Shown: piece after piece, positions 8,082 to 17,116 of the stretch
How positions within the stretch are numbered: position 1 is the stretch's first letter
Layout: every line of letters begins with the position of its first letter
NCBI GenBank assembly: GCA_937871985.1
Contig: CALMPB010000067.1
Coordinates: forward strand, 1 to 28,138
Source: an uncultured Burkholderiaceae bacterium
Lineage (GTDB): Bacteria; Pseudomonadota; Gammaproteobacteria; Burkholderiales; Burkholderiaceae
Length of the DNA stretch: 28,138 bases
Reading direction: 5' to 3'
Program-made: the position numbers and the translations under genes
Notes under the pieces: model-generated
The model's database searches: none
The model's input: only the letters and a program-made list of their open reading frames with translations
Told to the model about the DNA's origin: nothing

Positions 8082-9452
8082 ATGAAATTCATCGTGAAGA
8101 GGCTGGCGACGGCCGTCTTGGTGGCCGGAACCCTGGGCATGGCGGGCGGAGCCTTTGCCGCCACGGCCCAGCAGGCCGAACAATTGAAGACCACGCTCAC
8201 GCCTTTGGGCGGCGAGAAGGCCGGCAGCAAGGACGGCGCCATTCCCGCCTGGACGGGCGGCTATACCACGCCGATCCCAGGCTTTGTCAATGGCGGCAAG
8301 CGCGGCGACCCCTTCGCCGCCGACAAGCCTTTGTATTCCATCACCGCCAAGAACATGGCGCAATATGCCGATAAGTTGTCGGACGGCGTCAAGGCCATGT
8401 TCGCAAAGTACCCGGATACCTACCGCATCGATGTCTACCCCACCCGGCGTACGGCCGCCGCGCCGCAATGGGTGTATGACAACACCTTTAAAAACGCCAC
8501 CAACGCCAAGCTGGTCGATAGTTCCGGCGGCCCCATCCCCGAAGGCGCCTACGGCGGCATTCCGTTCCCGATTCCCGAGAACGGCACCGAGGTCATGTGG
8601 AACCATCTCCTGCACTGGCGCGGCACGGCCTGGCATTTCGACATTCACGGGATACTGACGACGGCCGACGGCAAACATGTGTTGACGGTGGACGGCCGGG
8701 GCGACCAGGAAATGCCGTACTACCTCAAGGATGCTTCGCCGGACAAGTTCAACGGCGAATACTGGATGGTGCGTTTGATCAATTCCGGCCCTCCCATCCG
8801 GGCCGGCGAAGCCATTACGGGGCGACTCAATGTCAATGACGAGAAAAGCCAGTCCTGGGTTTATTTGACCGGCCAGCGCCGGGTGCGCAAGCTGCCTTCC
8901 GCCTGCTGCGATACGCCCACGCCCGCCACAGCCGGCGTCATGAGCTTTGACGAGCTCGAAGTGTTCAGCGGCCGGCTGGATCGCTACAACTGGAAGCTGG
9001 TGGGCAAGAAGGAAATGATCGTTCCCTACAACAGCAACCGCTCTTTGACGCCGACCAAGGATGACGAGCTATTGGGCGCTCATCATTTGAACCCGGATCA
9101 CGTGCGCTGGGAGCTGCACCGAGTGTGGGTGGTGGATGCCGAACTGGCGCCGGGCAAGCGGCATCTGGCGCCCAAGGCCCGCTATTACATCGACGAAGAT
9201 TCCTGGATGGCCTTGTTGGGCGATCGCTGGGATGCCAACGGCAAGCTGTGGAAGACCATGTGGCAACTGCCGGTGGTCATGCCTGATCTGCCGGCCGTGG
9301 CGGGCGTTACCTTCGGCTTTTATGATCTGGTGTCCGGTGCGTGGTATGCCAATTTGGTGTTCAACGAAAAGGCCGAACAATACAAGATCGTGCCGCCCTA
9401 TAGCGACACTGTCTTTACGCCCGCCGCCATGGCTGGCGAAGGGATCCGATAG
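8082..9452 (+). CDS. DUF1329 family periplasmic/outer-membrane-associated protein
   Basis: 456 residues. A signal peptide (MKFIVKRLATAVLVAG..., cleavage near AFA-AT at about residue 26) leads into the DUF1329 domain, with its typical start after the signal (QAEQLKTTLTPLGGEKAGSKDG) and the conserved YNSNRSL-like block. DUF1329 folds are related to lipoprotein-binding LolA/LolB-like beta sheets, fitting a periplasmic carrier of a hydrophobic ligand. No lipobox Cys is seen, so it is probably soluble or peripherally attached. The start at 8082 is supported by GGAAGGAGACA 5 nt upstream; the GTG at 8064 lies before this site. Directly follows DUF1302 (27-nt gap), forming one unit. Confidence 0.87.
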   Translation: MKFIVKRLATAVLVAGTLGMAGGAFAATAQQAEQLKTTLTPLGGEKAGSKDGAIPAWTGGYTTPIPGFVNGGKRGDPFAADKPLYSITAKNMAQYADKLSDGVKAMFAKYPDTYRIDVYPTRRTAAAPQWVYDNTFKNATNAKLVDSSGGPIPEGAYGGIPFPIPENGTEVMWNHLLHWRGTAWHFDIHGILTTADGKHVLTVDGRGDQEMPYYLKDASPDKFNGEYWMVRLINSGPPIRAGEAITGRLNVNDEKSQSWVYLTGQRRVRKLPSACCDTPTPATAGVMSFDELEVFSGRLDRYNWKLVGKKEMIVPYNSNRSLTPTKDDELLGAHHLNPDHVRWELHRVWVVDAELAPGKRHLAPKARYYIDEDSWMALLGDRWDANGKLWKTMWQLPVVMPDLPAVAGVTFGFYDLVSGAWYANLVFNEKAEQYKIVPPYSDTVFTPAAMAGEGIR

Positions 9453-9635
9453 GGCAAGAGTTGTAGGCGGCCGAGGCATGGGATCAGTTCCTGGGTGCCC
9501 ATGCTGTGGCGCTTTGCCATGGTATTCAGGGAGGTTGTTCGTATTTATCTGAACAGCAGCCCTGTCTGGCCGCATTGCGGCAAAAGAATGATAGCTATAC
9601 GGAGATCACGACGAGCTGGCTCGTCCGCAACACCT
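9453..9635. other. 183-bp interval with an imperfect-function hairpin between DUF1329 and YCF48-like genes
   Basis: No convincing gene. It contains inverted arms GCATGGG (9476-9482) and CCCATGC (9498-9504) separated by 15 nt, without a following U-tract. The downstream reading frame is open through most of the interval, so the N-terminus of the next protein could extend into it. I see no clear promoter. Confidence 0.4.
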
Positions 9636-10754
9636 ATGATGGTTCAAAGAATCCTCGCCTTTGCCGGAATCGCCCTGGCCGTGCTGCAGGCCCAGCCAGC
9701 CGTTTTGGCCGCGCCGCTGGCGCCCATGCTGGAGCGTCCCGCGCTGCATGTCGCCCATCCCGAACGCGGTGTATTGCTGGATGTGGCCAGGGCTGGCCAG
9801 CGCCTTGTCGCAGTCGGCGAGCGCGGGATCGCGATTTTTTCGGACGATAACGGGAAAACCTGGACACAGGCGAAAGTACCCGTATCCGTCACGCTCGTGG
9901 CGCTGGCCTTTGCCGACGAACGCCACGGCTGGGCGGTCGGGCATAGCGGCGTGATCCTGCACAGCGACGATGGCGGCGCCACCTGGGCGGTACAACTGGA
10001 CGGCAAGCAGGCGGCGCAACTCGTGCTGGATGCCGCCACCGCCAGCACGTCGGCCCAGGCGGCCAGCCTGCAAAAGCTGGGCAAGCTGCTGGTCCAGGAC
10101 GGCCCGGACAAACCTTTCCTGGACGTCGTGTTTTTGGATGCCGAAAACGGCTGGGTGGTCGGCGCTTATGGTCTGGTTTTCAGGACCCGCGACGGCGGCC
10201 GGCATTGGCAGCCCTGGCTCGAGCACGTCGAGAACCCGGAAGGCTTGCATCTCTACGCATTGCGCTACGACCCCGAAAGCGGCGGCAAGCGTATCTATCT
10301 GGCCGGAGAGCAAGGGTATTTTGCGCGCTCCGACGATGGCGGCGAGCATTTCCAGCGCATTGCCACTCCCTACGAGGGCAGCTATTTCGACATGGCTGTC
10401 CTGCCCGGCGGCGAGTTGCTGCTGGGCGGATTGCGGGGCAACCTCTGGCGCAGCCAGGATCAGGGCGGCCATTTCGCGCAGATCCCGGCCGCTCCCGTCA
10501 GCTGGAACATGATCAAGCCGCTGGCGGACGGACGCGTTGTGCTTTTCAACCAGGCCGGCGCGGCCTACAAAATTTCTTCCCGTGGCGCTTCGCCGCAGCC
10601 GCTGGATCTGGTGGCGAGTCTTCCCTTGACCGGATTGGCCGTTACGGCCAACCAGCACTATGCGGCCGTGGGGCTGGGCGGGGTCACGCTGTTTGACTCC
10701 CTCAAGAGCGCAGCCCCCGCACATTCAATGTCGAACAAGCCGAGCAAACCATGA
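9636..10754 (+). CDS. YCF48/BNR-repeat (Asp-box) exported protein
   Basis: 372 residues from the chosen start. The N-terminus MMVQRILAFAGIALAVLQAQPAVLA is a signal peptide. The mature protein has at least five Asp-box-like repeats of the form S/T-x-D-x-G-x-x-W/F (SDDNGKTW, SDDGGATW, TRDGGRHW, SDDGGEHF, SQDQGGHF), predicting a beta-propeller like the photosystem II assembly factor YCF48. In this context it is probably a periplasmic scaffold or assembly factor for the adjacent RND transporter, to which it is coupled by an ATGA overlap. The start is uncertain: no good ribosome-binding site precedes 9636 or 9639, and the frame is open to a GTG at 9495 with another ATG at 9588. I favour 9636 because it places the signal peptide at the N-terminus. 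Confidence 0.82.
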   Translation: MMVQRILAFAGIALAVLQAQPAVLAAPLAPMLERPALHVAHPERGVLLDVARAGQRLVAVGERGIAIFSDDNGKTWTQAKVPVSVTLVALAFADERHGWAVGHSGVILHSDDGGATWAVQLDGKQAAQLVLDAATASTSAQAASLQKLGKLLVQDGPDKPFLDVVFLDAENGWVVGAYGLVFRTRDGGRHWQPWLEHVENPEGLHLYALRYDPESGGKRIYLAGEQGYFARSDDGGEHFQRIATPYEGSYFDMAVLPGGELLLGGLRGNLWRSQDQGGHFAQIPAAPVSWNMIKPLADGRVVLFNQAGAAYKISSRGASPQPLDLVASLPLTGLAVTANQHYAAVGLGGVTLFDSLKSAAPAHSMSNKPSKP

Positions 10755-13234
10755 TGTCCAGCCACGCCGACGCGCAGCCCGTCGTTAAAAACCTGAGCGA
10801 TTTCGACACCCGCAGCGGCAGCTTGACGGAGCGCGTGTTTTTCAACCATAGGCGTGTCGTCGTTCTGATCTGCCTGTTGTTGACGGTGTTTTTTGGATGG
10901 CAGCTTTCGCACCTGCGATTGACGGCCAGTTTCGAAAAGATGATTCCCGCCAATCATCCTTATATTGTCCATTACCTGGAACATCAGCGTGATCTGTCCG
11001 GCCAGGGCAATGCCATTCGCATTGCCGTCGAGGCCGACAAGGGCAGCATCTATAGCGCCGCTTATATGGAAACGCTGCGCAAGATCAGCCAGGAGGTATT
11101 TTTGTTGCCGGGCGTGGATCGCGCCTACATGAAGTCATTGTGGTCGCCCTCGACGCGCTGGACGGGCGTGACCGAAGAAGGCCTGGATGGCGGGCCGGTC
11201 ATCCCCGATAATTACAACGGTTCGCCGCAGTCCCTGGCGCAATTGCGCATCAATGTTTCCCGGTCGGGCGAAATCGGGCAGCTGGTTTCTTTCGATGGCC
11301 GTTCCAGCATTTTGTATGTGCCGTTGCTCGACAAGAACCCCCAAACCGGCCAGGCGCTGAACTACGCCGAGTTTGCGGACAAGCTCGAGCAGATTCGCCT
11401 CAAGTACAACCACGACAACGTCCATGTTTATATCACGGGCTTTGCCAAGGTGGTGGGCGATCTGATCGATGGTATCAAGCAGGTATTGCTGTTCTTCGTC
11501 GTGGCCATCATTATTGCCGCGGGCATGCTGTATTGGTATACGCGCTGCGTGCGCAGCACCGTGCTGGTTGTCGTCTGTTCCCTGATTGCGGTGACCTGGC
11601 AATTGGGGCTGCTGCCCATGACAGGCTATACGCTTGGCCCGTTTTCCGTCTTGGTGCCGTTTCTTGTCTTTGCCATTGGCATGAGCCATGGCGCGCAGAA
11701 GATGAACGGCATCATGCAGGACATCGGCCGGGGTACGCATCGCCTGGTCGCGGCCCGCTATACGTTTCGCCGCTTGTTCCTGGCCGGCCTGACCGCGCTG
11801 CTGTGCGATGCGGTGGGATTCGCGGTACTGATGATCATCGATATCGAAGCCATCAAAGAGCTGGCCATCATCGCCAGCATCGGGGTGGCCATCCTGATCT
11901 TCACCAACCTGATTCTATTGCCGATTCTGCTGTCGTTCGTGGGCGTCAGCGCCAAGGCCGCCCAACGCAGTCTTCGAGCCGAGGAGGCCGAGCTGCATGG
12001 CGGGGTTCGTCATCCTCTATGGCGCTTTCTGGATCTGTTCACACGGAAAAAATGGGCGGCGCTCACGCTGCTGGTATCGGCGGGTCTGCTCGCCCTTGGC
12101 TACATGACCAGCCTGCACCTGAAAATCGGCGACCTGGATCAAGGGGCCCCGGAACTGCGGGCCGACTCGCGCTACAACCGGGACAACGCCTTCATGAACC
12201 GCAATTTCGGGGCGTCCAGCGATGTCTTCGTCGTCATGGTGGAAACTCCGGATGGAGCTTGCTCGTCGTACCAGACCTTGATGAAAGTGGACGCCCTGGA
12301 GTGGCAGCTCAGGCAGCTTCCGGGCGTCGATTCGACGAATTCATTGGCCTTGTTGAACCGCCGTGTGCTGACAGGCCTGAGCGAAGGCAGCCCGAAGTGG
12401 TATGAGCTGTTGAACAGCCAGTCCATGCTCAATACGATTACGGCCGCCGCGCCGCGCGGCTTGTACAACGATGAGTGCAATCTGCTTACCTTGTACGCGT
12501 ATCTCAAGGATCACAAGGCCGACACGCTATCCCGGGTGGTGGATACGGTAGAGCGGTTCGCGGCGCAGAACAATACCAAGGACGTGCAGTTCCGGCTGGC
12601 CGCGGGCAGCTCGGGCATCGAGGCGGCGACGAACATCGTCGTCAAGCAGGCCAGCCGCGAGATGCTGCTGTGGGTGTATGCGGCGGTGATCCTGTTGTGC
12701 CTGGTGACCTTCCGGTCGTGGCGTGCGGTGGTGTGCGCGGTGGTGCCGCTGGTGCTGACCTCGATGCTGTGCGAGGCGCTGATGGTGTGGCTGAACATCG
12801 GGGTCAAGGTGGCGACCTTGCCGGTCATTGCGCTGGGGGTGGGCATTGGGGTGGACTATGCCTTGTACGTCATGAGCATTCTTCTGGCGCGCATGCGGGC
12901 GGGCGACAGCCTGTCCCAGGCGTACTACCGGGCCTTGCTGTTCACGGGCAAGGTGGTGCTGCTGACCGGGGTGACGCTGGCCATCGGCGTGGCGACCTGG
13001 GTGTTCAGCCCCATCAAGTTCCAGGCCGACATGGGCATCCTGCTGGCCTTCATGTTCCTGTGGAACATGCTGGGCGCGCTCATGCTGCTGCCCGCGCTGG
13101 CGTATTTCCTGCTGCCCCGGGTCTCCCAGAACCGTGGCGCCGACTTGCCTGTCCCCGTGCGTAAACCAGCGCCGGAATCCACCGCCGCGCGAGGCCATGT
13201 TCAGGCAGGACGTAGCGAGGGGTTTACGGCATGA
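10751..13234 (+). CDS. MMPL/RND-superfamily transporter
   Basis: 827 residues with the two-fold RND layout: TM1 near residues 34-52, a large periplasmic loop, a five-helix bundle (about 235-400), a cytoplasmic segment, TM7 (about 435-452), a second periplasmic loop and a final five-helix bundle (about 635-790) containing the GIGVDYALYVMS stretch typical of MMPL proteins. It should use proton-motive force to move hydrophobic molecules across or within the inner membrane. Overlaps the YCF48-like gene upstream and the SDR gene downstream by ATGA, so all are cotranslated. Codon usage changes sharply around 12650-13130, where codons become almost uniformly G/C-ending and Val is nearly always GTG, hinting at gene conversion. 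Direction and cargo are unknown. Confidence 0.92.
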   Translation: MMSSHADAQPVVKNLSDFDTRSGSLTERVFFNHRRVVVLICLLLTVFFGWQLSHLRLTASFEKMIPANHPYIVHYLEHQRDLSGQGNAIRIAVEADKGSIYSAAYMETLRKISQEVFLLPGVDRAYMKSLWSPSTRWTGVTEEGLDGGPVIPDNYNGSPQSLAQLRINVSRSGEIGQLVSFDGRSSILYVPLLDKNPQTGQALNYAEFADKLEQIRLKYNHDNVHVYITGFAKVVGDLIDGIKQVLLFFVVAIIIAAGMLYWYTRCVRSTVLVVVCSLIAVTWQLGLLPMTGYTLGPFSVLVPFLVFAIGMSHGAQKMNGIMQDIGRGTHRLVAARYTFRRLFLAGLTALLCDAVGFAVLMIIDIEAIKELAIIASIGVAILIFTNLILLPILLSFVGVSAKAAQRSLRAEEAELHGGVRHPLWRFLDLFTRKKWAALTLLVSAGLLALGYMTSLHLKIGDLDQGAPELRADSRYNRDNAFMNRNFGASSDVFVVMVETPDGACSSYQTLMKVDALEWQLRQLPGVDSTNSLALLNRRVLTGLSEGSPKWYELLNSQSMLNTITAAAPRGLYNDECNLLTLYAYLKDHKADTLSRVVDTVERFAAQNNTKDVQFRLAAGSSGIEAATNIVVKQASREMLLWVYAAVILLCLVTFRSWRAVVCAVVPLVLTSMLCEALMVWLNIGVKVATLPVIALGVGIGVDYALYVMSILLARMRAGDSLSQAYYRALLFTGKVVLLTGVTLAIGVATWVFSPIKFQADMGILLAFMFLWNMLGALMLLPALAYFLLPRVSQNRGADLPVPVRKPAPESTAARGHVQAGRSEGFTA

Positions 13235-14001
13235 CAGCTTCCATGTTCGACCTGGACGGCAAGGTCGCGCTGATCACGGGCGCTTCCAGCGGCATCGGAC
13301 GGGCCACTGCGATCCAGATGGCCCGGCATGGGGCGCGTGTGGTGGTCAGCGGCATCGACCGGCCCGGATGCGAGCGTGTCCGCAGCGAGATTGCCGACCT
13401 GGGCGGCGAGGCCATGGCGGTCTGCTGCGATGTCGGGGTTCCCGACCAACTCGACGAGCTGCGGGCTGCCGCTTTGGAAAGTTGGGGACGCATCGACATA
13501 CTGGTGTGCAATGCGGGCATTGCGCCGCATGCCGGGCCTCTGGCCGATGCCAGCGATGCGGATTACGACAGAACCATGGAAATCAATCTGCGCAGCGCCA
13601 TGAGGCTGTGCAACAAAGTCATCCCGGGCATGGTCGATCACGGCGGGGGAAGCATCGTCATCGTGTCCAGCATTGCCGGCGTACGCGGCAACAGGGCCCT
13701 TGGCTTGTATGGCATGTCCAAGGCGGCCAGCGCCCAGCTTGCGCGGAATCTGGCCGTTGAATGGGGCCCGGACAATGTGCGGGTCAATGCGGTGTCTCCG
13801 GGCGTGATCACGACCGACTTTGCAAGAGCCTTGACGGACTCGCCGGAGATCGCCGCCGTGCGCTTGGGCAAAACCCCTTTGCGCCGGTTTGGCCGGGCCG
13901 AGGAAGTCGCCGCAACGATTGTATTTTTGTCGGCGCCATCCGGCGCCTTTATTACGGGACAGAACCTGATCATCGACGGCGGCACGACGATCAGTGACTA
14001 G
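13231..14001 (+). CDS. Short-chain dehydrogenase/reductase (SDR)
   Basis: 256 residues, classical SDR: cofactor motif TGASSGIG (16-23), NAG (94-96), N119, catalytic serine in VSS (146-147) and Y160-x3-K164, with a typical PGVITTDF segment after it. Oxidises or reduces an alcohol/ketone or a dihydrodiol with NAD(P). Start at 13231 overlaps the RND stop by ATGA, with GAGGGG 8 nt upstream. Sitting among ring-hydroxylating and ring-cleaving enzymes, it may dehydrogenate a cis-dihydrodiol or a side-chain alcohol, but the sequence fits the broad FabG-like group and does not settle the substrate. Confidence 0.93.
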   Translation: MTASMFDLDGKVALITGASSGIGRATAIQMARHGARVVVSGIDRPGCERVRSEIADLGGEAMAVCCDVGVPDQLDELRAAALESWGRIDILVCNAGIAPHAGPLADASDADYDRTMEINLRSAMRLCNKVIPGMVDHGGGSIVIVSSIAGVRGNRALGLYGMSKAASAQLARNLAVEWGPDNVRVNAVSPGVITTDFARALTDSPEIAAVRLGKTPLRRFGRAEEVAATIVFLSAPSGAFITGQNLIIDGGTTISD

Positions 14002-14090
14002 TGCGTCGTTCGCTTGGTTCGCGCGCTGAAGTCAGGCATGCGAATCAGCCAGGCGGCACACCAAGAATCAAGAACACGAACAAGGAGACA

Positions 14091-15224
14091 ATGAAAATGG
14101 CAGCAGTCAGGAAGGTATTGGTCGTAGGCGGCGGAATCGGCGGAATGAGCGTCGCCATTCAGCTTCGCAAGGCCGGCATGGAGGTCGACCTGGTCGAGCA
14201 GGACAAGGACTGGCAGGTCTACGGCGCCGGGATAACCATTAGCGGCCCTACCTTGCGGGCATTCAAGACCGTCGGTGTCGTGGATCAGATCATGCGGTTG
14301 GGCTATTGCGCGGATGGTTGCTCGATTGCCCTGGCCAATGGCCAGGTGATCGGCGAGATCCCTACGCCGCGCATAGCCGGGCCTGATGTTCCCGGTGGCG
14401 GCGGCATCATGCGCCCCGTGCTTGCGCGAATAATGTCCAAGGCGACTCTGGCTGCCGGCGTATCGGTTCGGCTCGGTGCGACGTTCACGTCCATAGAGCA
14501 GTCCGCCGACAAGGCGCATGTTGTTTTTACCGACGGCAGTCTAGGCGATTACGATCTCGTGATCGGTGCGGATGGTCTGCACTCGAAGGTACGAACAGTC
14601 ATGTTCCCCGACGCGCCAAAGCCGAAATTCACGGGCCAGGGGGCATGGCGCGCGGTCGTGCCTAGGCCCGCGGAAGTGGTAAAGCCCATCATGTTCATGG
14701 GGCATCACACCAAGGCCGGGGTGAACCCGGTCTCCCAGGAAGAAATGTATTTGTTCTTTCTGGACAAGCGGGCTGCCAACGACTTTATCGAGCCCGAGCG
14801 CTGGGCTGGCCTGCTGGCCGAGGAGCTGGCGGAGTTCAGCGGCGTGGTCGGGGATATCCGGGACGGAATTTCCGCCCAGTCCCGCATTATTTACCGTCCG
14901 CTGGAAAGCATGCTCATGTTGTCGCCCTGGCATTCTGGGCGGGTGGTGCTGATGGGTGATGCCGTTCACGCTACGACGCCGCATCTTGCCTCGGGCGCCG
15001 GCATTGCCGTCGAGGATGCCATCGTGCTGGCCGAGGAACTGGCCAGTGCGCAAGCCGATGTCGAAGCCGCATTGATCCGGTATCAAGATCGGCGCCGGGA
15101 ACGCTGCCGCCTGGTGGTCGAGAATTCGCTGCGGCTTGGCGTGATCGAACAAGAGGGCGGGTCGCAGGAAGAGCACCAGCAACTCATGCGAAGCACGATG
15201 GAACTGCTGCTTCAGCCTATCTGA
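14091..15224 (+). CDS. FAD-dependent aromatic monooxygenase, paralogue 2
   Basis: 377 residues, class A flavin monooxygenase: FAD-binding GGGIGG (13-18), the VIGADG DG motif and GDAVHATTPH (D290). Same length as the enzyme at 689-1822; from the GD motif to the C-terminus both are 88 residues without net gaps, and both share a W-R-A-(A/V)-V-P-R-P stretch, so they descend from one ancestor. An AAGGAGACA ribosome-binding site immediately before ATG 14091 fixes the start; a GTG overlapping the SDR stop at 14001 would add a non-conserved 30-residue extension. Residues in the middle have diverged widely (PDVPGGGGIMRPVLARI here versus MGGPRFPATVGVARSAL in the other), so the two enzymes probably hydroxylate different compounds or different positions. 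Confidence 0.9.
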   Translation: MKMAAVRKVLVVGGGIGGMSVAIQLRKAGMEVDLVEQDKDWQVYGAGITISGPTLRAFKTVGVVDQIMRLGYCADGCSIALANGQVIGEIPTPRIAGPDVPGGGGIMRPVLARIMSKATLAAGVSVRLGATFTSIEQSADKAHVVFTDGSLGDYDLVIGADGLHSKVRTVMFPDAPKPKFTGQGAWRAVVPRPAEVVKPIMFMGHHTKAGVNPVSQEEMYLFFLDKRAANDFIEPERWAGLLAEELAEFSGVVGDIRDGISAQSRIIYRPLESMLMLSPWHSGRVVLMGDAVHATTPHLASGAGIAVEDAIVLAEELASAQADVEAALIRYQDRRRERCRLVVENSLRLGVIEQEGGSQEEHQQLMRSTMELLLQPI

Positions 15225-15239
15225 TTACCGGAGCAAACT

Positions 15240-16493
15240 ATGCAGAACGTGAGTACAGGAGCGCCGGGAACGGCTGGCGCTACAACCCGGTCCGCCGGTT
15301 TTGTGCAAGGTTTGTTGTTGATGCTGGGCAGTTGCCTGCCCGTCATGGGGGCGGTGCTGATCGCTCCGATTCTTCCTCGTCTCATGGCGCATTTCGCCGG
15401 TGTTCCCAATGTCGAGCTGTGGGTGCCTTTGGCATTGACCGCCCCGGCGTTGATGGTGGGCCTGACAGCCCCATTCGCGGGGGCGATTGTCGACAAGCTG
15501 GGACGTAAACGTTTGCTGATTCTTGCCCTGGTGCTGTATGCGTTCACGGGCTTGGCGCCTTTGTGGCTCGATTCCTTGCACCAGATTGTCGCGAGCCGGA
15601 TATTGCTGGGTGTGGCGGAGGCGGCAATCATGACCTGCTGCACGACGCTGATCGGCGATTATTTCGATGGAGAGCGTCGAGCCCGGTATCTTGCGCAGCA
15701 AACGATTTGGGCGTCCATGTCGGCCACAGTCTTTTTCGCGGTGGGCGGAGCTATGGGGGAAGCTGGGTGGCGGACGCCCTTTTCGGTCTATGCGGTGGCG
15801 TTTTTGCTTGTCCCCATGATGGCGTTTTTCCTATGGGAGCCGATGCGCGCGGCAACCGCTAAAAATAGCCGTAATGCTGCGGCTACGACAGTGTTTCCCT
15901 GGGCGTCCATGGCGTTTATTTGCGCGCTGACCTTGCTGGGCGCCATTGCCTTCTATTTGCTGCCGGTTCATTTGGGCTTTGTTCTCGATGCGCGCGGCAA
16001 CTCGTCCCCTCGATCGATAGGATTGGCCATGGGAATAGGCAGCCTGGCGACTGTTGTGGGCGCATTCCTTTTTCGCTATTTGTCGCGTTATGGCGTGGTC
16101 GTGTTGCTCGCCATCAGTTATGCGACCCTGGGGCTGGGCTTTGTGCTGGTTGCCAGGGAACAAGAGTTCGGCAATATGCTGGCTGGCGTCATCGTGGCGG
16201 GCTTTGGCTCGGGCGTTCTTTTGCCGAGCCTTGTCACCTGGATGATGGCGACACTCAGTTTCGAGCATCGGGGCCGGGGCACGGGGGCATTCACGGCCAG
16301 CTTTTTTATCGGGCAGTTTATTTGCCCGGTGGTTGTGCTGGCGATTGCCGGCGTTTCCGGCGGGCTCATCGGCAGTATCAATGTTTTCGGCTGGGTGTTT
16401 CTGGCCCTGGCAGTCGTTGCGGCGGGTTTGCGCCTGATGCGTCGCTGTGCGCCGCGGAGCATGGGTCGGGTCAACAATGGAGAAGCGCTATGA
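15240..16493 (+). CDS. Major facilitator superfamily transporter
   Basis: 417 residues with about 12 predicted membrane helices. The MFS motif A analogue GAIVDKLGRKR lies between helices 2 and 3, and a central hydrophilic loop falls near residues 200-225. Likely a proton-coupled carrier for the aromatic acid or an efflux protein. Starts 15 nt after the monooxygenase stop with a CGGAG site and overlaps the cupin gene by ATGA, so it belongs to the same transcript. The first ~20 residues are Gly/Ala/Thr-rich and hydrophilic. Not close enough to a named aromatic-acid transporter to state the substrate. Confidence 0.9.
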   Translation: MQNVSTGAPGTAGATTRSAGFVQGLLLMLGSCLPVMGAVLIAPILPRLMAHFAGVPNVELWVPLALTAPALMVGLTAPFAGAIVDKLGRKRLLILALVLYAFTGLAPLWLDSLHQIVASRILLGVAEAAIMTCCTTLIGDYFDGERRARYLAQQTIWASMSATVFFAVGGAMGEAGWRTPFSVYAVAFLLVPMMAFFLWEPMRAATAKNSRNAAATTVFPWASMAFICALTLLGAIAFYLLPVHLGFVLDARGNSSPRSIGLAMGIGSLATVVGAFLFRYLSRYGVVVLLAISYATLGLGFVLVAREQEFGNMLAGVIVAGFGSGVLLPSLVTWMMATLSFEHRGRGTGAFTASFFIGQFICPVVVLAIAGVSGGLIGSINVFGWVFLALAVVAAGLRLMRRCAPRSMGRVNNGEAL

Positions 16494-17110
16494 GCAATAG
16501 CAAAACGATTTCAGCTCCCGCTGGCGCAAGGCCGATGAAGCGGGTCGTGACGGGGCACGATTCCAACGGCAAGGCGGTCGTGCTCAGCCAGGAAGCTCCC
16601 GCCAAGATCGTTCATGTCGACGCCATACCGGGCACCTATTTTTACGAAATCTGGAATACCAGCCAGACGCCTGTCGATCTGGCCGAAACCGCGGCCGACC
16701 CCACGCTGAAAGAGCTTCAATTGCGGCCGCCGCCTCGCGGCAGTGTGATTCGATTCGTGGACATCCCGCCGGATACCGCTGAATACCTGGCGCACGGCTC
16801 TGAAAAAATGGGTCAGGCGTTCGCGCAGATCGGCGACACGCACGCTTCGACCGTGAAAAAAAGCTCGCCCCATCCTTTGATGCATCGTACTGAATCCATC
16901 GACTACGGCATTGTGATCGAGGGCGAGATGACGCTGGTGCTGGACGACAGTGAAGTCACGTTGAAGCCGGGCGACGTCGTCGTGCAGCGAGGCACCAATC
17001 ATGCGTGGAGCAACCGCGGCAATACGCCTTGCCGCATGGCCTTCATATTGCTCGACGGCCGCTATGAAGACGGACTGCGCGACCGGATCGGCCAGCGCGA
17101 CCAGGCGTAG
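16490..17110 (+). CDS. Cupin-domain protein
   Basis: 206 residues with a single C-terminal cupin barrel (about 125-190). Motif 1 is a variant, H132-x2-E135 followed by SIDYGIVIEGEMTLVLDD; motif 2 is PGDVVVQRGTNHAWSN with H171. The reduced His set fits the HRTxSIDYGxVxEGE subgroup, common next to aromatic-degradation genes. That subgroup is usually of unknown catalytic role; a ring-cleaving dioxygenase activity is possible but not shown. The N-terminal ~120 residues look like a second, degenerate sheet domain (IVHVDAIPGTYFYEIW). Start set by the ATGA overlap with the MFS gene and a GGAG site. The frame is open farther upstream inside the MFS gene, which I treat as non-coding shadow. Confidence 0.85.
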   Translation: MSNSKTISAPAGARPMKRVVTGHDSNGKAVVLSQEAPAKIVHVDAIPGTYFYEIWNTSQTPVDLAETAADPTLKELQLRPPPRGSVIRFVDIPPDTAEYLAHGSEKMGQAFAQIGDTHASTVKKSSPHPLMHRTESIDYGIVIEGEMTLVLDDSEVTLKPGDVVVQRGTNHAWSNRGNTPCRMAFILLDGRYEDGLRDRIGQRDQA

Positions 17111-17116
17111 TCGAGC

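Noticed and set aside
9495..9635. Earlier start codons (GTG 9495, ATG 9588) for the YCF48-like protein
   Set aside because: They would bury the signal peptide more than 15-45 residues from the N-terminus. Kept as an open possibility because the preferred start at 9636 lacks a clear ribosome-binding site.
12475..13164. Open frame of 229 codons overlapping the RND gene in another frame on the plus strand
   Set aside because: The translation is Gly/Ala/Arg/Gln-rich low-complexity and arises from the strongly G/C-ending codons of the RND segment, not from a real gene.
15920..16489. Long N-terminal extension of the cupin protein into the MFS gene
   Set aside because: The extension has Arg/Gly/Cys-rich shadow composition. 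The ATG at 16490 has a GGAG site and the ATGA coupling seen repeatedly in this gene train.
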